Positions 6,205 to 12,471 of a DNA stretch of 13,178 nucleotides are shown here, one piece after another (the stretch's first letter is position 1; every line of letters starts with the position of its first letter). Source of the stretch: DUVT01 sp041675865 (GTDB lineage Bacteria; Bacillota_I; Bacilli_A; ML615J-28; CAG-698); NCBI GenBank assembly GCA_041675865.1, contig JBAYTA010000050.1, positions 1 through 13,178 of the forward strand, written 5' to 3'. The notes below the pieces were generated by a model, which was not told where the DNA came from, searched no databases, and worked only from the letters and a program-made list of their open reading frames with translations. The position numbers were made by a program, and so were the translations under genes.

Positions 6205-7858
6205 AATTAAATATGATCCTTATTGTTGCCTCTTGGGGAGTAATACTCACAATATGGATTTTAAAGTTTATTTGTTCTTTGTTATGGAAGCGGTAGTTAC
6301 TATGAACATTTCCACCAAACACTTGCCCAACTTGGAATAAGTCATCATCATCTGCAAAATGTGTTCTTGGAATACTATTATTTCCATCCGCTTCTATCAG
6401 AGATATTAATCTATTTTTTGTATCTGAATTATTAAACGAAAACACAGAAAAATATCCATCTTCATTTTTTTGTTTACCAACTTCAGGATCTACTACGGAA
6501 TTTACATGATATATTCTTATCCCGCTAATTGAGAATAATCCCCAATATCCAGCATGTCCTTCATTTAGTCCTGTAGGTGTATAATAATCAATTAAGAAAT
6601 ATTCATCAAAAAATGAATCTTTCCAATCATTAGTAACTAAAATTACATCACCACTTGATTCAAATGGTCTAATTTTAATTTCGAAATTTTCATTAGATGC
6701 AACATAAGGAGTAGTCCATCCCATCATAATTTTACTAAATGAGGTATGATCGCCAACAGTATAGTCCATCATATCTGCTCCACCAAGTCCACCTTTTGGA
6801 CCAACAGAATCATCATAATCATAATAGTCTTCTAAGCCAAGCATATGTCCAGTTTCATGAATGTAAGTTGCTGCATTAATATTTATTTGCTGATCAGTAA
6901 AACCTTCTTCAGTAAAGGCTTCATCCATAAAATCATAACCAGCCCATAAATAATAATAAGCTTCTACACCATCATATAATTCTATTTCATCAGTATAATA
7001 TTGGTAAACATAGGCCCACCATAAGTCGCTTTGATTTTTATCAAAGAAATGAGAACCACCATAATATACCGGGGTTGAGTATATGAAATAAAGCGCATCT
7101 ATATAACCATCTTTGTTTAAATCATAATCTGCAAAATTAATTTTTGGATCTAGATACTCTAATGCTTCCTTTATTAGAACATAATCTGCATCTTCACCAT
7201 TATTATATAAAGCTGTATAGAATGATGATTTTTTAGAACTTTGATATACTTCTGTTATTGTACCACTAAATGATAATTTATCGTAAGATGATTTTTTATA
7301 ATAAGTTTTTACACTTTCCCATCCAGTATCTTGTTCAGTCCCAAAGAATGCTTTATCTAAACGCTCTATTTGATTATTATTAAATCTATAATCTACAAAA
7401 TCTATAGGAATAATTAATGCCTTAACTTCGCCTTCAGTTTTTAAACCAATTCCGATTCTTTCTTGGATAAGCATTTCTTCAAGTAAAATTAAATCTTTAG
7501 GTAAGAAAGGTTCATTAAATTCACTAAACTCTTTAATAATTGTTACTTCAATTATTTTTATAAATTTATGGTCATCTAATTCAAAAATAACTTCTAATTC
7601 TACATTTTGATCAGTTTCAGATTGTGTTATTTTACCATCATCAGACAATATCTCTTTATTATAGGAATTATAAGATATTAAAACATCATCAATTTCTATA
7701 GGTAAATATAAATCGTCTACTACATAATCAAAATTAATTAGTTTAATTAAAGCTCGATAAGCATTTTCTACTTTTTTTTCTGGTAGCCCGCAACTTGTAA
7801 TTATTAAGTTTAAGGTTAAGAGGATAAAAATAAGTAACCCCTTTACAAATTTCTTCAT
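6203..7858 (-). CDS. M6-family metalloprotease lipoprotein
   Basis: The 551-residue protein begins with a lipoprotein signal: positively charged MKKFVKG, a hydrophobic stretch, then IITSC with Cys23 as the lipid-anchored residue, so it acts on the outer face of the membrane. Residues about 40-110 (with ISYNS and ILSDDGKI) resemble the atrophied bacterial Ig-like domain common in surface proteins of low-GC bacteria. The protease domain has the zinc site HETGHMLGLED (334-344: His334, Glu335, His338, Asp344), a following ADMMD (361-365) that may be the Met-turn, and a calcium-loop-like DYDLNKDGYID (244-254), as in immune inhibitor A-type M6 peptidases. A ribosome binding site (AAAGGA) and a good promoter lie upstream on the minus strand. 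It is a single-gene unit convergent with the mhq-like operon. The target proteins are unknown. Confidence 0.88.
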   Translation of the reverse strand: MKKFVKGLLIFILLTLNLIITSCGLPEKKVENAYRALIKLINFDYVVDDLYLPIEIDDVLISYNSYNKEILSDDGKITQSETDQNVELEVIFELDDHKFIKIIEVTIIKEFSEFNEPFLPKDLILLEEMLIQERIGIGLKTEGEVKALIIPIDFVDYRFNNNQIERLDKAFFGTEQDTGWESVKTYYKKSSYDKLSFSGTITEVYQSSKKSSFYTALYNNGEDADYVLIKEALEYLDPKINFADYDLNKDGYIDALYFIYSTPVYYGGSHFFDKNQSDLWWAYVYQYYTDEIELYDGVEAYYYLWAGYDFMDEAFTEEGFTDQQININAATYIHETGHMLGLEDYYDYDDSVGPKGGLGGADMMDYTVGDHTSFSKIMMGWTTPYVASNENFEIKIRPFESSGDVILVTNDWKDSFFDEYFLIDYYTPTGLNEGHAGYWGLFSISGIRIYHVNSVVDPEVGKQKNEDGYFSVFSFNNSDTKNRLISLIEADGNNSIPRTHFADDDDLFQVGQVFGGNVHSNYRFHNKEQINFKIHIVSITPQEATIRIIFN

Positions 7859-7882
7859 AATACTTGATTCCTTTACTTTTTA

Positions 7883-7911
7883 ATTATACTAAAAAATATA
7901 TTAATAAGCAA
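7883..7911 (-). promoter_or_regulatory. SigA promoter of the M6 protease gene
   Basis: Read on the minus strand, TTGCTT (7911-7906) and a perfect TATAAT (7888-7883) are separated by 17 bases. The predicted start is near 7876, which leaves a leader of only about 18 bases containing the ribosome binding site. Confidence 0.75.
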
Positions 7912-7920
7912 TATAATCTG

Positions 7921-7962
7921 AAAACAAAAAACCATTTGGGATTAACCAAACCCCAAATGGTT
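7921..7962 (-). terminator. Intrinsic terminator of the ahpC-ahpF operon
   Basis: On the minus strand, AACCATTTGGG pairs perfectly over 11 bp with CCCAAATGGTT (arms at 7952-7962 and 7930-7940) around an 11-base loop. A T-rich run follows at 7929-7921. It begins 4 bases after the ahpF stop. Confidence 0.85.
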
Positions 7963-7966
7963 ATTT

Positions 7967-9487
7967 CTAATTTTTAGTTAAATAATCAAATGCACTTAAA
8001 GCAGCTATAGCTCCAGAGCCCATTGAAACAATGATTTGTTTATATGGTACTGTTGTAGCATCACCTGCTGCAAATACACCAGGAACACTAGTTTTACCTC
8101 GTTCATCAATTATAATTTCTCCAAACTTGTTTCTTTGTACAAAATCACCCAGAAAATCTGTTGCTGGTACTAAGCCTATTTGGATAAATACTCCATTGAC
8201 ATCAACTTTTTCTTGTTGATCAGTTTCTCTATCTTTATAGACTATTCCATTAACTTTGTCAGCCCCAGTAATTTCAGTTACTTGGACATTTTTTAATACC
8301 GTAACATTTTCTAATTTTGAAACTGTTTCTTGAAGAACTTTATCTGCTTTTAATTCAGGCAAGAATTCTAATACTGTTACATGAGAAGACGTTGCTGCTA
8401 AGTCAATAGCTGCTTCAATTCCTGAATTACCTCCACCTACTACCGCAACTGGTTTACCTTTAAATAATGGTCCATCACAGTGTGGGCAATATGCTACTCC
8501 CCTATTTTTATATTCCTGTTCTCCAGGTACATTGATATTTCTCCAACTCGCACCTGTTGCTAGGATTAATGTTTTTGTTTTTACAATTGTATTATTCGTA
8601 AGTGTAACTTCAAATAATTCATTCTTAGTTATCTTTTCAACTTTATTTCCTTTGAATATATTAACATTATATTCTTTCATATGAGCTTCTAAATTAGCTG
8701 CTAACTTTGTTCCTTCAGTATGAAGTACGCTAATAAAGTTTTCAATACTTTGTGTATCTAAAATTTGGCCGCCTACTTTTTTCGCAACTACTCCAGTTTT
8801 TACACCTTTTCTAGCAGCATATACTGCAGCACTTGCTCCAGCTGGACCACCACCAATAATTAATACGTCAAAGATCTCATTTGTTGATTCGTTTATTGGT
8901 GTAGCACCTAATTTTTCTAATATTTCTTCAATACTAATTCTACCACTACTAAAGAATTCATCATTTAAGAATACTGCAGGAACAGCTAAAACATCTTTTT
9001 CCTCTGCTTCCTCTTGGAATAGAGCGCCATCAACCATAGTATGGCTAATATTTGGATTGATAACACTCATCATGTTTAACGCTTGAACCACATCTGGGCA
9101 GTTTTGGCATGTTAAACTGATGAATGTTGTGAAATGAAGTTTTTGCTTAATAGACTTAATCTTTTCAACAAGATCATCATCTAGCTTCGGTTTTCTTCCA
9201 CTTACTTGAAGTAAGGCAAGAACTAAGGAACTAAATTCATGACCTGTTGGGATCCCTGCAAATTCAACACCGAATTCTTTATCTATTTGATTAATTTTGA
9301 AACTTGGAGTTCTAGTTAATTTTTCTTCTTCAACACTTATTCTTGTTGTAAGAGAAACAATATCATTTATGAATTCCTTCATTTCTAGAGACTTTTGACT
9401 ATCATCAACACTTAAGTTTATTACAAGATCATTTTCAAGTAATGCTAAGTATTGTTGCAAATCATTCTTGATTTTGTTGTCTAGCAT
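7967..9487 (-). CDS. ahpF: Alkyl hydroperoxide reductase subunit F (AhpC reductase)
   Basis: The 506-residue flavoprotein passes electrons from NAD(P)H to AhpC. Residues 1-195 form the double thioredoxin-fold N-terminal domain with its redox pair Cys127/Cys130 in TCQNCP. The remainder is a thioredoxin-reductase-like core: FAD motif GGGPAG (212-217), the redox pair Cys334/Cys337 in CPHCDGPLF, NAD(P)H motif GGGNSG (351-356) and the FAD-binding GVFAAGDAT (470-478). All four catalytic cysteines are present and the length is standard, so it should be functional. It lies 6 bases downstream of ahpC. Its own ribosome binding site is weak, which suggests translational coupling to ahpC. It is cytoplasmic and co-transcribed with ahpC up to the terminator at 7921-7962. 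Confidence 0.97.
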   Translation of the reverse strand: MLDNKIKNDLQQYLALLENDLVINLSVDDSQKSLEMKEFINDIVSLTTRISVEEEKLTRTPSFKINQIDKEFGVEFAGIPTGHEFSSLVLALLQVSGRKPKLDDDLVEKIKSIKQKLHFTTFISLTCQNCPDVVQALNMMSVINPNISHTMVDGALFQEEAEEKDVLAVPAVFLNDEFFSSGRISIEEILEKLGATPINESTNEIFDVLIIGGGPAGASAAVYAARKGVKTGVVAKKVGGQILDTQSIENFISVLHTEGTKLAANLEAHMKEYNVNIFKGNKVEKITKNELFEVTLTNNTIVKTKTLILATGASWRNINVPGEQEYKNRGVAYCPHCDGPLFKGKPVAVVGGGNSGIEAAIDLAATSSHVTVLEFLPELKADKVLQETVSKLENVTVLKNVQVTEITGADKVNGIVYKDRETDQQEKVDVNGVFIQIGLVPATDFLGDFVQRNKFGEIIIDERGKTSVPGVFAAGDATTVPYKQIIVSMGSGAIAALSAFDYLTKN

Positions 9488-9493
9488 ATTATC

Positions 9494-10057
9494 TTAAATC
9501 TTACCTACTAAGTCTAAGCTAGGTGATAGAGTTGCTGCTCCTTCTTGCCATTTAGCTGGACAAACTTCACCAGGATTTTTTCTAATATATTGAGCTGCTT
9601 TGATTTTAGAAACTAATAGGCTTGCGTCTCTTCCAATACTATCAGCGTTAATTTCGCATGCTTGAATGACACCATCTGGGTCAATAATAAAAGTCCCGCG
9701 TTGAGCAAGACCAGATTCTTCATCTAGTACATCAAAATTTCTAGTAATAACATGATTTGGATCACCGATCATTGCATATTCAATCTTGCTGATTGCAGGT
9801 GAATGATCATGCCATGCTTTGTGAGTAAAATGAGTATCTGTAGATACAGAATAAACTTCAACTCCTAATTTTTGTAAAGTTGCATATTCGTTTTGTAGAT
9901 CTTCTAATTCTGTAGGACAAACGAATGTAAAGTCAGCTGGATAGAAACATACTACACTCCACTTACCTTTGAAATCTTCATCACTTACTGTAATAAATTT
10001 ACCTTGTTTGAAAGCATTTAAGTTAAATGGTTTCACAACTTTTCCAATTAAAGACAT
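9494..10057 (-). CDS. ahpC: Alkyl hydroperoxide reductase subunit C (typical 2-Cys peroxiredoxin)
   Basis: The 187-residue protein has exactly the usual AhpC length. The peroxidatic Cys47 lies in DFTFVCPTE with the catalytic Thr44 just before it. Arg120 in LAQRGTFIIDPDG is the conserved active-site arginine, and the resolving Cys166 is in GEVCPAKW near the C-terminus. It reduces hydrogen peroxide, organic peroxides and probably peroxynitrite in the cytoplasm, and is recycled by AhpF, encoded next. A strong AGGAGG ribosome binding site (minus strand, 10071-10066) sits 8 bases before the ATG. The gene is driven by a near-consensus promoter that overlaps a long nested inverted repeat, so regulated expression is likely. 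Confidence 0.98.
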   Translation of the reverse strand: MSLIGKVVKPFNLNAFKQGKFITVSDEDFKGKWSVVCFYPADFTFVCPTELEDLQNEYATLQKLGVEVYSVSTDTHFTHKAWHDHSPAISKIEYAMIGDPNHVITRNFDVLDEESGLAQRGTFIIDPDGVIQACEINADSIGRDASLLVSKIKAAQYIRKNPGEVCPAKWQEGAATLSPSLDLVGKI

Positions 10058-10088
10058 AAAAAAAACCTCCTAAAATTTATATAATTGA

Positions 10089-10109
10089 AGTGGCTAGATT
10101 TTAGCCACT
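10089..10109 (-). promoter_or_regulatory. Stem-loop at the 5' end of the ahpC mRNA leader
   Basis: AGTGGCTA (10089-10096) and TAGCCACT (10102-10109) form a perfect 8-bp stem with a 5-base loop. The promoter predicts a transcript start at about 10109, so the hairpin would be the first structure in the mRNA, ending about 18 bases before the ribosome binding site. There is no T-run, so it is not a terminator. A role in mRNA stability is inferred. Confidence 0.6.
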
Positions 10110-10115
10110 ATATGT

Positions 10116-10144
10116 ATTATAAGGTTTTTTGAGGAATATATCAA
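10116..10144 (-). promoter_or_regulatory. ahpC: SigA promoter of ahpC-ahpF
   Basis: On the minus strand, TTGATA (10144-10139) and a perfect TATAAT (10121-10116) are separated by exactly 17 bases. This is close to the consensus, and the predicted start is near 10109. Both the -35 box and most of the spacer lie inside the nested inverted repeat at 10125-10164. Confidence 0.85.
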
Positions 10145-10164
10145 ATGATATGCTACCTCAAAAA
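10125..10164. repeat. Nested inverted repeat over the ahpC promoter (probable operator)
   Basis: The outer arms TTTTTGAGG (10126-10134) and CCTCAAAAA (10156-10164) are perfect reverse complements. Inside them sits a second palindrome, ATATCA-AA-TGATAT (10138-10151). The structure covers the -35 box and spacer of the ahpC promoter. No T-run follows on the minus strand, so an operator is more likely than a terminator. It does not match the PerR box (TTATAATNATTATAA) or a Fur box. The regulator is unknown. Confidence 0.6.
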
Positions 10165-10200
10165 TAAATACTATTTCCTTTATTAGTATGCTTATTTCTT

Positions 10201-10229
10201 TTGACTTTTATTATAATTATCGTTATAAT
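10201..10229 (+). promoter_or_regulatory. SigA promoter of the small protein-thioesterase operon
   Basis: TTGACT (10201-10206) and TATAAT (10224-10229) are separated by 17 bases. The predicted start is near 10236, about 62 bases before the ATG at 10298. This promoter is divergent from the ahpC promoter. Confidence 0.75.
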
Positions 10230-10238
10230 TAATTATAA
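10211..10238. repeat. Three TTATAA palindromes around the -10 box
   Basis: TTATAA occurs at 10211-10216, 10223-10228 and 10233-10238, spaced 12 and 10 bases start to start, about one helical turn. The half-site resembles the PerR box, TTATAA-TNA-TTATAA, but the spacers here are 6 and 4 bases rather than 3. They overlap the -10 of the plus-strand promoter. In such AT-rich DNA, chance occurrence is possible. Confidence 0.4.
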
Positions 10239-10297
10239 AATTTAATTATCATAAATATGTGTAAATAGTTAAAAATATATTATATGGAGGCATATTT

Positions 10298-10495
10298 ATG
10301 AAAAAAAATAGTAAGTTTAAACAAAATCAACAAGAGGAATTAGGGTTATTATTAAATGATGATAAGGAAATAAATGCATTAAGTGATAAAACCCATAAGG
10401 ATTCAAAAGGTGATGAAAACAAGGATATTAGATTTAATCCTAATTTGAATAGAAAAGAAATTGATGTAGTTACTAGGGAAAATCAACTACGTTAA
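10298..10495 (+). CDS. Small hydrophilic protein of unknown function
   Basis: I do not recognise this 65-residue protein. It is highly charged and rich in Lys, Asn, Asp and Glu, with no hydrophobic segment, no cysteine and no tryptophan, so a soluble and perhaps largely disordered protein is expected. The coding call rests on a strong ribosome binding site (GGAGG at 10286-10290, 7 bases before the ATG), a good promoter with 17-base spacing upstream, and a thioesterase gene 19 bases downstream in the same direction. It shares the divergent control region with ahpC-ahpF, so co-regulation with peroxide defence is possible, though only inferred. Confidence 0.7.
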   Translation: MKKNSKFKQNQQEELGLLLNDDKEINALSDKTHKDSKGDENKDIRFNPNLNRKEIDVVTRENQLR

Positions 10496-10514
10496 GTTAT
10501 AAGGAGAAAGAAGT

Positions 10515-10937
10515 ATGAGTAAAGTTAAACCATATGTTAGAAAGCCACATTATTATGAAACAGATCAAATGGGGATAATCCATCATTCCAACTATATTAG
10601 ATGGTTTGAAGAAGCAAGACTTCATTTTTTAGATGAAGTTGATATACCTTATGATAAAATTGAAGAAGAAGGGATAATGATTCCTGTTTTAAGTGTGAGT
10701 ACTAATTTTATTGAATCGGTAAAATATAAAGAAGAAATATCTATCTATGTAAAGATAACTGCATTCAATGGAGTTAGAATGACTATAGAATATGAAATAC
10801 ATAGTAATGAAAAAAATAAATTATGTAATACAGGTGTAACAACTCATTGTTTTGTTGATAAAAACTTTAAAGTAGTTAATCTCAAGAAAACTAATCTTGA
10901 TCTTTATCAAAAATTCTTAAACAATACTGAAAAATAA
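10515..10937 (+). CDS. Acyl-CoA thioesterase of the YbgC/4HBT hotdog family
   Basis: The 140-residue protein has the single-hotdog 4HBT signature near its start: YETDQMGIIHHSNYIRWFEEAR (14-35 in part). Asp17 is the expected catalytic residue and the HHSNY motif follows. These enzymes hydrolyse acyl-CoA thioesters in the cytoplasm, usually as tetramers; the acyl chain used cannot be read from the sequence. AAGGAG at 10501-10506 provides the ribosome binding site 8 bases before the ATG. It is the second gene of a two-gene operon and ends in a palindromic terminator shared with the convergent reductase gene. Confidence 0.88.
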   Translation: MSKVKPYVRKPHYYETDQMGIIHHSNYIRWFEEARLHFLDEVDIPYDKIEEEGIMIPVLSVSTNFIESVKYKEEISIYVKITAFNGVRMTIEYEIHSNEKNKLCNTGVTTHCFVDKNFKVVNLKKTNLDLYQKFLNNTEK

Positions 10938-10960
10938 AAACAAGCCAGCTGGCTTGTTTT
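10937..10960. terminator. Bidirectional palindromic terminator between thioesterase and aldo/keto reductase
   Basis: The 24-base segment is a perfect palindrome: AAAACAAGCC, loop AGCT, GGCTTGTTTT. It has an A-run on one side and a T-run on the other, so it can terminate transcription from both strands. It overlaps the last base of the thioesterase stop (10935-10937) and two bases of the reductase stop (10959-10961). Confidence 0.9.
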
Positions 10961-11777
10961 AAATTATATCTTCTAATGAATTTAAATAGTCCATATCCTC
11001 TTTAGATATTTTAAAGTTAACATCAAAATTATCTTTAATATATTCTTCATGAACTGATTTTGGTAATGGTAGGACGTCGTTTTCTAAACAAAAACGAATT
11101 GCAATTTGAGGTAGAGATTTATTATATTTAGCTGCTATAGCCTCAACTTTTTCATTGCCAAGTAATCTACCTGTTGCAAGTGGAGAATAAGCCTGAACTA
11201 AGATATTATTTTCTTTACAAAAATCAACTAATTTTTGTTGTGTACTACCAATGAAATATCTAATTTGATTAACCATTGGCATAATAGTTGCATTATTCAT
11301 AATGTTTTTAAGTTGGAAGATATTAAAATTAGATACACCAATAGCTTTAACTAATCCCTTATTATAAAACTCTTCCATCGCTTTCCAAACTTCTAGATTT
11401 TCTTCATTGTAAGTTTTTTCGCTATCTCTCTTATCCCATGGTTTAGGATGATGAATTAATAGTAAATCAATATATTCTAAGTTTAGAAGTTCTAAAGATT
11501 TATTGATAACATCAATTGTTTCTTGGTAAGATTTTACTGCTGCTGGAACCTTAGTAGTAATAAAGACATTTTCTCTTTTAATATTAAAATCTTTTACTGC
11601 TTTTCCTACACTAGCTTCATTCTTATACATTGCTGCAGTGTCAATATGTGTATATGAATGTTTAAGTGCAAACTGAACTGCATTATAGCATATATCTCCA
11701 TCAGGAATTTGCCAAGTACCGAAACCTATTTTAGGTATTTTTAGATTGTTGTTTAAAACAAAAAACTCATTTTTCAT
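10959..11777 (-). CDS. Aldo/keto reductase
   Basis: The 272-residue protein has the full aldo/keto reductase set: IPKIGFGTWQ (14-23), then the catalytic tetrad Asp46, Tyr51, Lys76 and His109 (in HIDTAAMY, TTKV and LLIHHP). The NADPH-binding C-terminal segment LPKSVHEEYIKDN is also present, along with VSNFN in the middle of the barrel. It reduces aldehydes or ketones with NADPH in the cytoplasm. It resembles the 2,5-diketo-gluconate reductase/YvgN-type group, often linked to methylglyoxal or general carbonyl detoxification; the true substrate is unknown. A strong AGGAGG site lies 6 bases before the ATG, and a promoter upstream makes it a single-gene unit. Confidence 0.92.
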   Translation of the reverse strand: MKNEFFVLNNNLKIPKIGFGTWQIPDGDICYNAVQFALKHSYTHIDTAAMYKNEASVGKAVKDFNIKRENVFITTKVPAAVKSYQETIDVINKSLELLNLEYIDLLLIHHPKPWDKRDSEKTYNEENLEVWKAMEEFYNKGLVKAIGVSNFNIFQLKNIMNNATIMPMVNQIRYFIGSTQQKLVDFCKENNILVQAYSPLATGRLLGNEKVEAIAAKYNKSLPQIAIRFCLENDVLPLPKSVHEEYIKDNFDVNFKISKEDMDYLNSLEDII

Positions 11778-11799
11778 AACAGCCCTCCTGTTGATTTCT

Positions 11800-11829
11800 A
11801 TTATACATAATATAATATATATTAGTCAA
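11800..11829 (-). promoter_or_regulatory. SigA promoter of the aldo/keto reductase gene
   Basis: On the minus strand, TTGACT (11829-11824) and TATAAT (11805-11800) are separated by 18 bases. The predicted start falls about 15-17 bases before the ATG, close to the AGGAGG site. Confidence 0.7.
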
Positions 11830-11882
11830 TTAATTTGAATAATAGTTTTTTAGATAATTATTTACCAAATAAATATAAAAAC

Positions 11883-11910
11883 TTGCATAATTAAAAAAAA
11901 TTGTTATAAT
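11883..11910 (+). promoter_or_regulatory. SigA promoter of the SHOCT membrane protein gene
   Basis: TTGCAT (11883-11888) and TATAAT (11905-11910) are separated by 16 bases, with an extended -10 TG at 11902-11903. The predicted start lies about 16 bases before the ATG. An AGGAGGAG ribosome binding site (11919-11926) follows. Confidence 0.75.
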
Positions 11911-11932
11911 TTATATATAGGAGGAGAAAATC

Positions 11933-12367
11933 ATGAATAAACTATTTTCTTTTTTAACGAAAAATGAAAGTCATCACATTTTAAGGTTTTGTGCAAAAGT
12001 ATTTAGAGTTATATATATTGTCTTAAGTATTGGTACTGCAATCTATTGTATAATTACAGGAACAAACTTTGAATTTGGTGTATTTATTGCATATCTAATT
12101 CTTGGAATTCTTTCATTTGCAATGTTAATGTTTATTGGTATTTTTATAGAAGCTTTAATTTTAGGATTTTCTAATGTTGTAGAAAACCATTTTGAAGAAC
12201 TAGTTTTAAAGAATAAAACTGAAGATAAAAAAGAAAATTTTTATCTTAACAAGAAACAAAAAGCTGGTTTTGAAAGTTTAGAAAAGTTTAATGAACTTAG
12301 AAAATCTGGAGCTATAACCGAAGAAGAATTTGAAGCTAAGAAAAAAGAATATTTAGATAAGATGTAA
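11933..12367 (+). CDS. Small membrane protein with a C-terminal SHOCT domain
   Basis: The 144-residue protein has two predicted membrane helices, about residues 25-43 (IYIVLSIGTAIYCIITG) and 50-75 (VFIAYLILGILSFAMLMFIG). A charged linker follows, then a C-terminal SHOCT motif (about 115-144) with FNELRKSGAITEEEFEAKKKEYL. SHOCT domains are short helical modules thought to mediate oligomerisation or contacts; they often sit at the end of membrane or lipid-binding proteins of unknown role. The strong ribosome binding site, good promoter and terminator make it a solid single-gene unit. No specific function can be assigned. Confidence 0.85.
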   Translation: MNKLFSFLTKNESHHILRFCAKVFRVIYIVLSIGTAIYCIITGTNFEFGVFIAYLILGILSFAMLMFIGIFIEALILGFSNVVENHFEELVLKNKTEDKKENFYLNKKQKAGFESLEKFNELRKSGAITEEEFEAKKKEYLDKM

Positions 12368-12394
12368 GCAGCCTTTTGCTGCTTTTTCTTTTTT
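12366..12394 (+). terminator. Intrinsic terminator after the SHOCT protein gene
   Basis: AAGCAGC (12366-12372) pairs with GCTGCTT (12378-12384) around a 5-base loop, followed by a long T-rich run to 12394. The stem begins inside the TAA stop codon (12365-12367). Confidence 0.85.
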
Positions 12395-12422
12395 AAAGAA
12401 TATTATTTTACTATTAATAATA

Positions 12423-12451
12423 TTTCTTTTATGATAAACTTATATTATAAA
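12423..12451 (+). promoter_or_regulatory. Weak candidate promoter of the creatininase-family gene
   Basis: TTTCTT (12423-12428) and TATAAA (12446-12451) are separated by 17 bases. The -35 is a poor match and several other TAT-rich hexamers lie nearby. A promoter is expected here because a terminator closes the previous gene. Confidence 0.3.
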
Positions 12452-12471
12452 TAATAAAGGAGAATATATTT

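Noticed and set aside
6131..6340. Plus-strand open frame across the terminator
   Set aside because: It runs out of frame through the hydrolase end, the shared terminator and the antisense of the protease gene, so it is not credible.
8031..8219. Plus-strand open frame inside ahpF
   Set aside because: It is antisense to the highly conserved FAD-binding end of AhpF and has no start signals.
10058..10164. Riboswitch or T-box in the ahpC leader
   Set aside because: The predicted leader is only about 50 bases with a single hairpin, no terminator-antiterminator pair and no T-box sequence. The larger inverted repeat lies upstream of the predicted transcript start.
10211..10238. Canonical PerR box upstream of ahpC
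   Set aside because: TTATAA half-sites exist, but none are separated by the 3 bases of the TTATAATNATTATAA consensus, and they overlap the divergent promoter rather than the ahpC promoter. Reported only as a non-canonical repeat.
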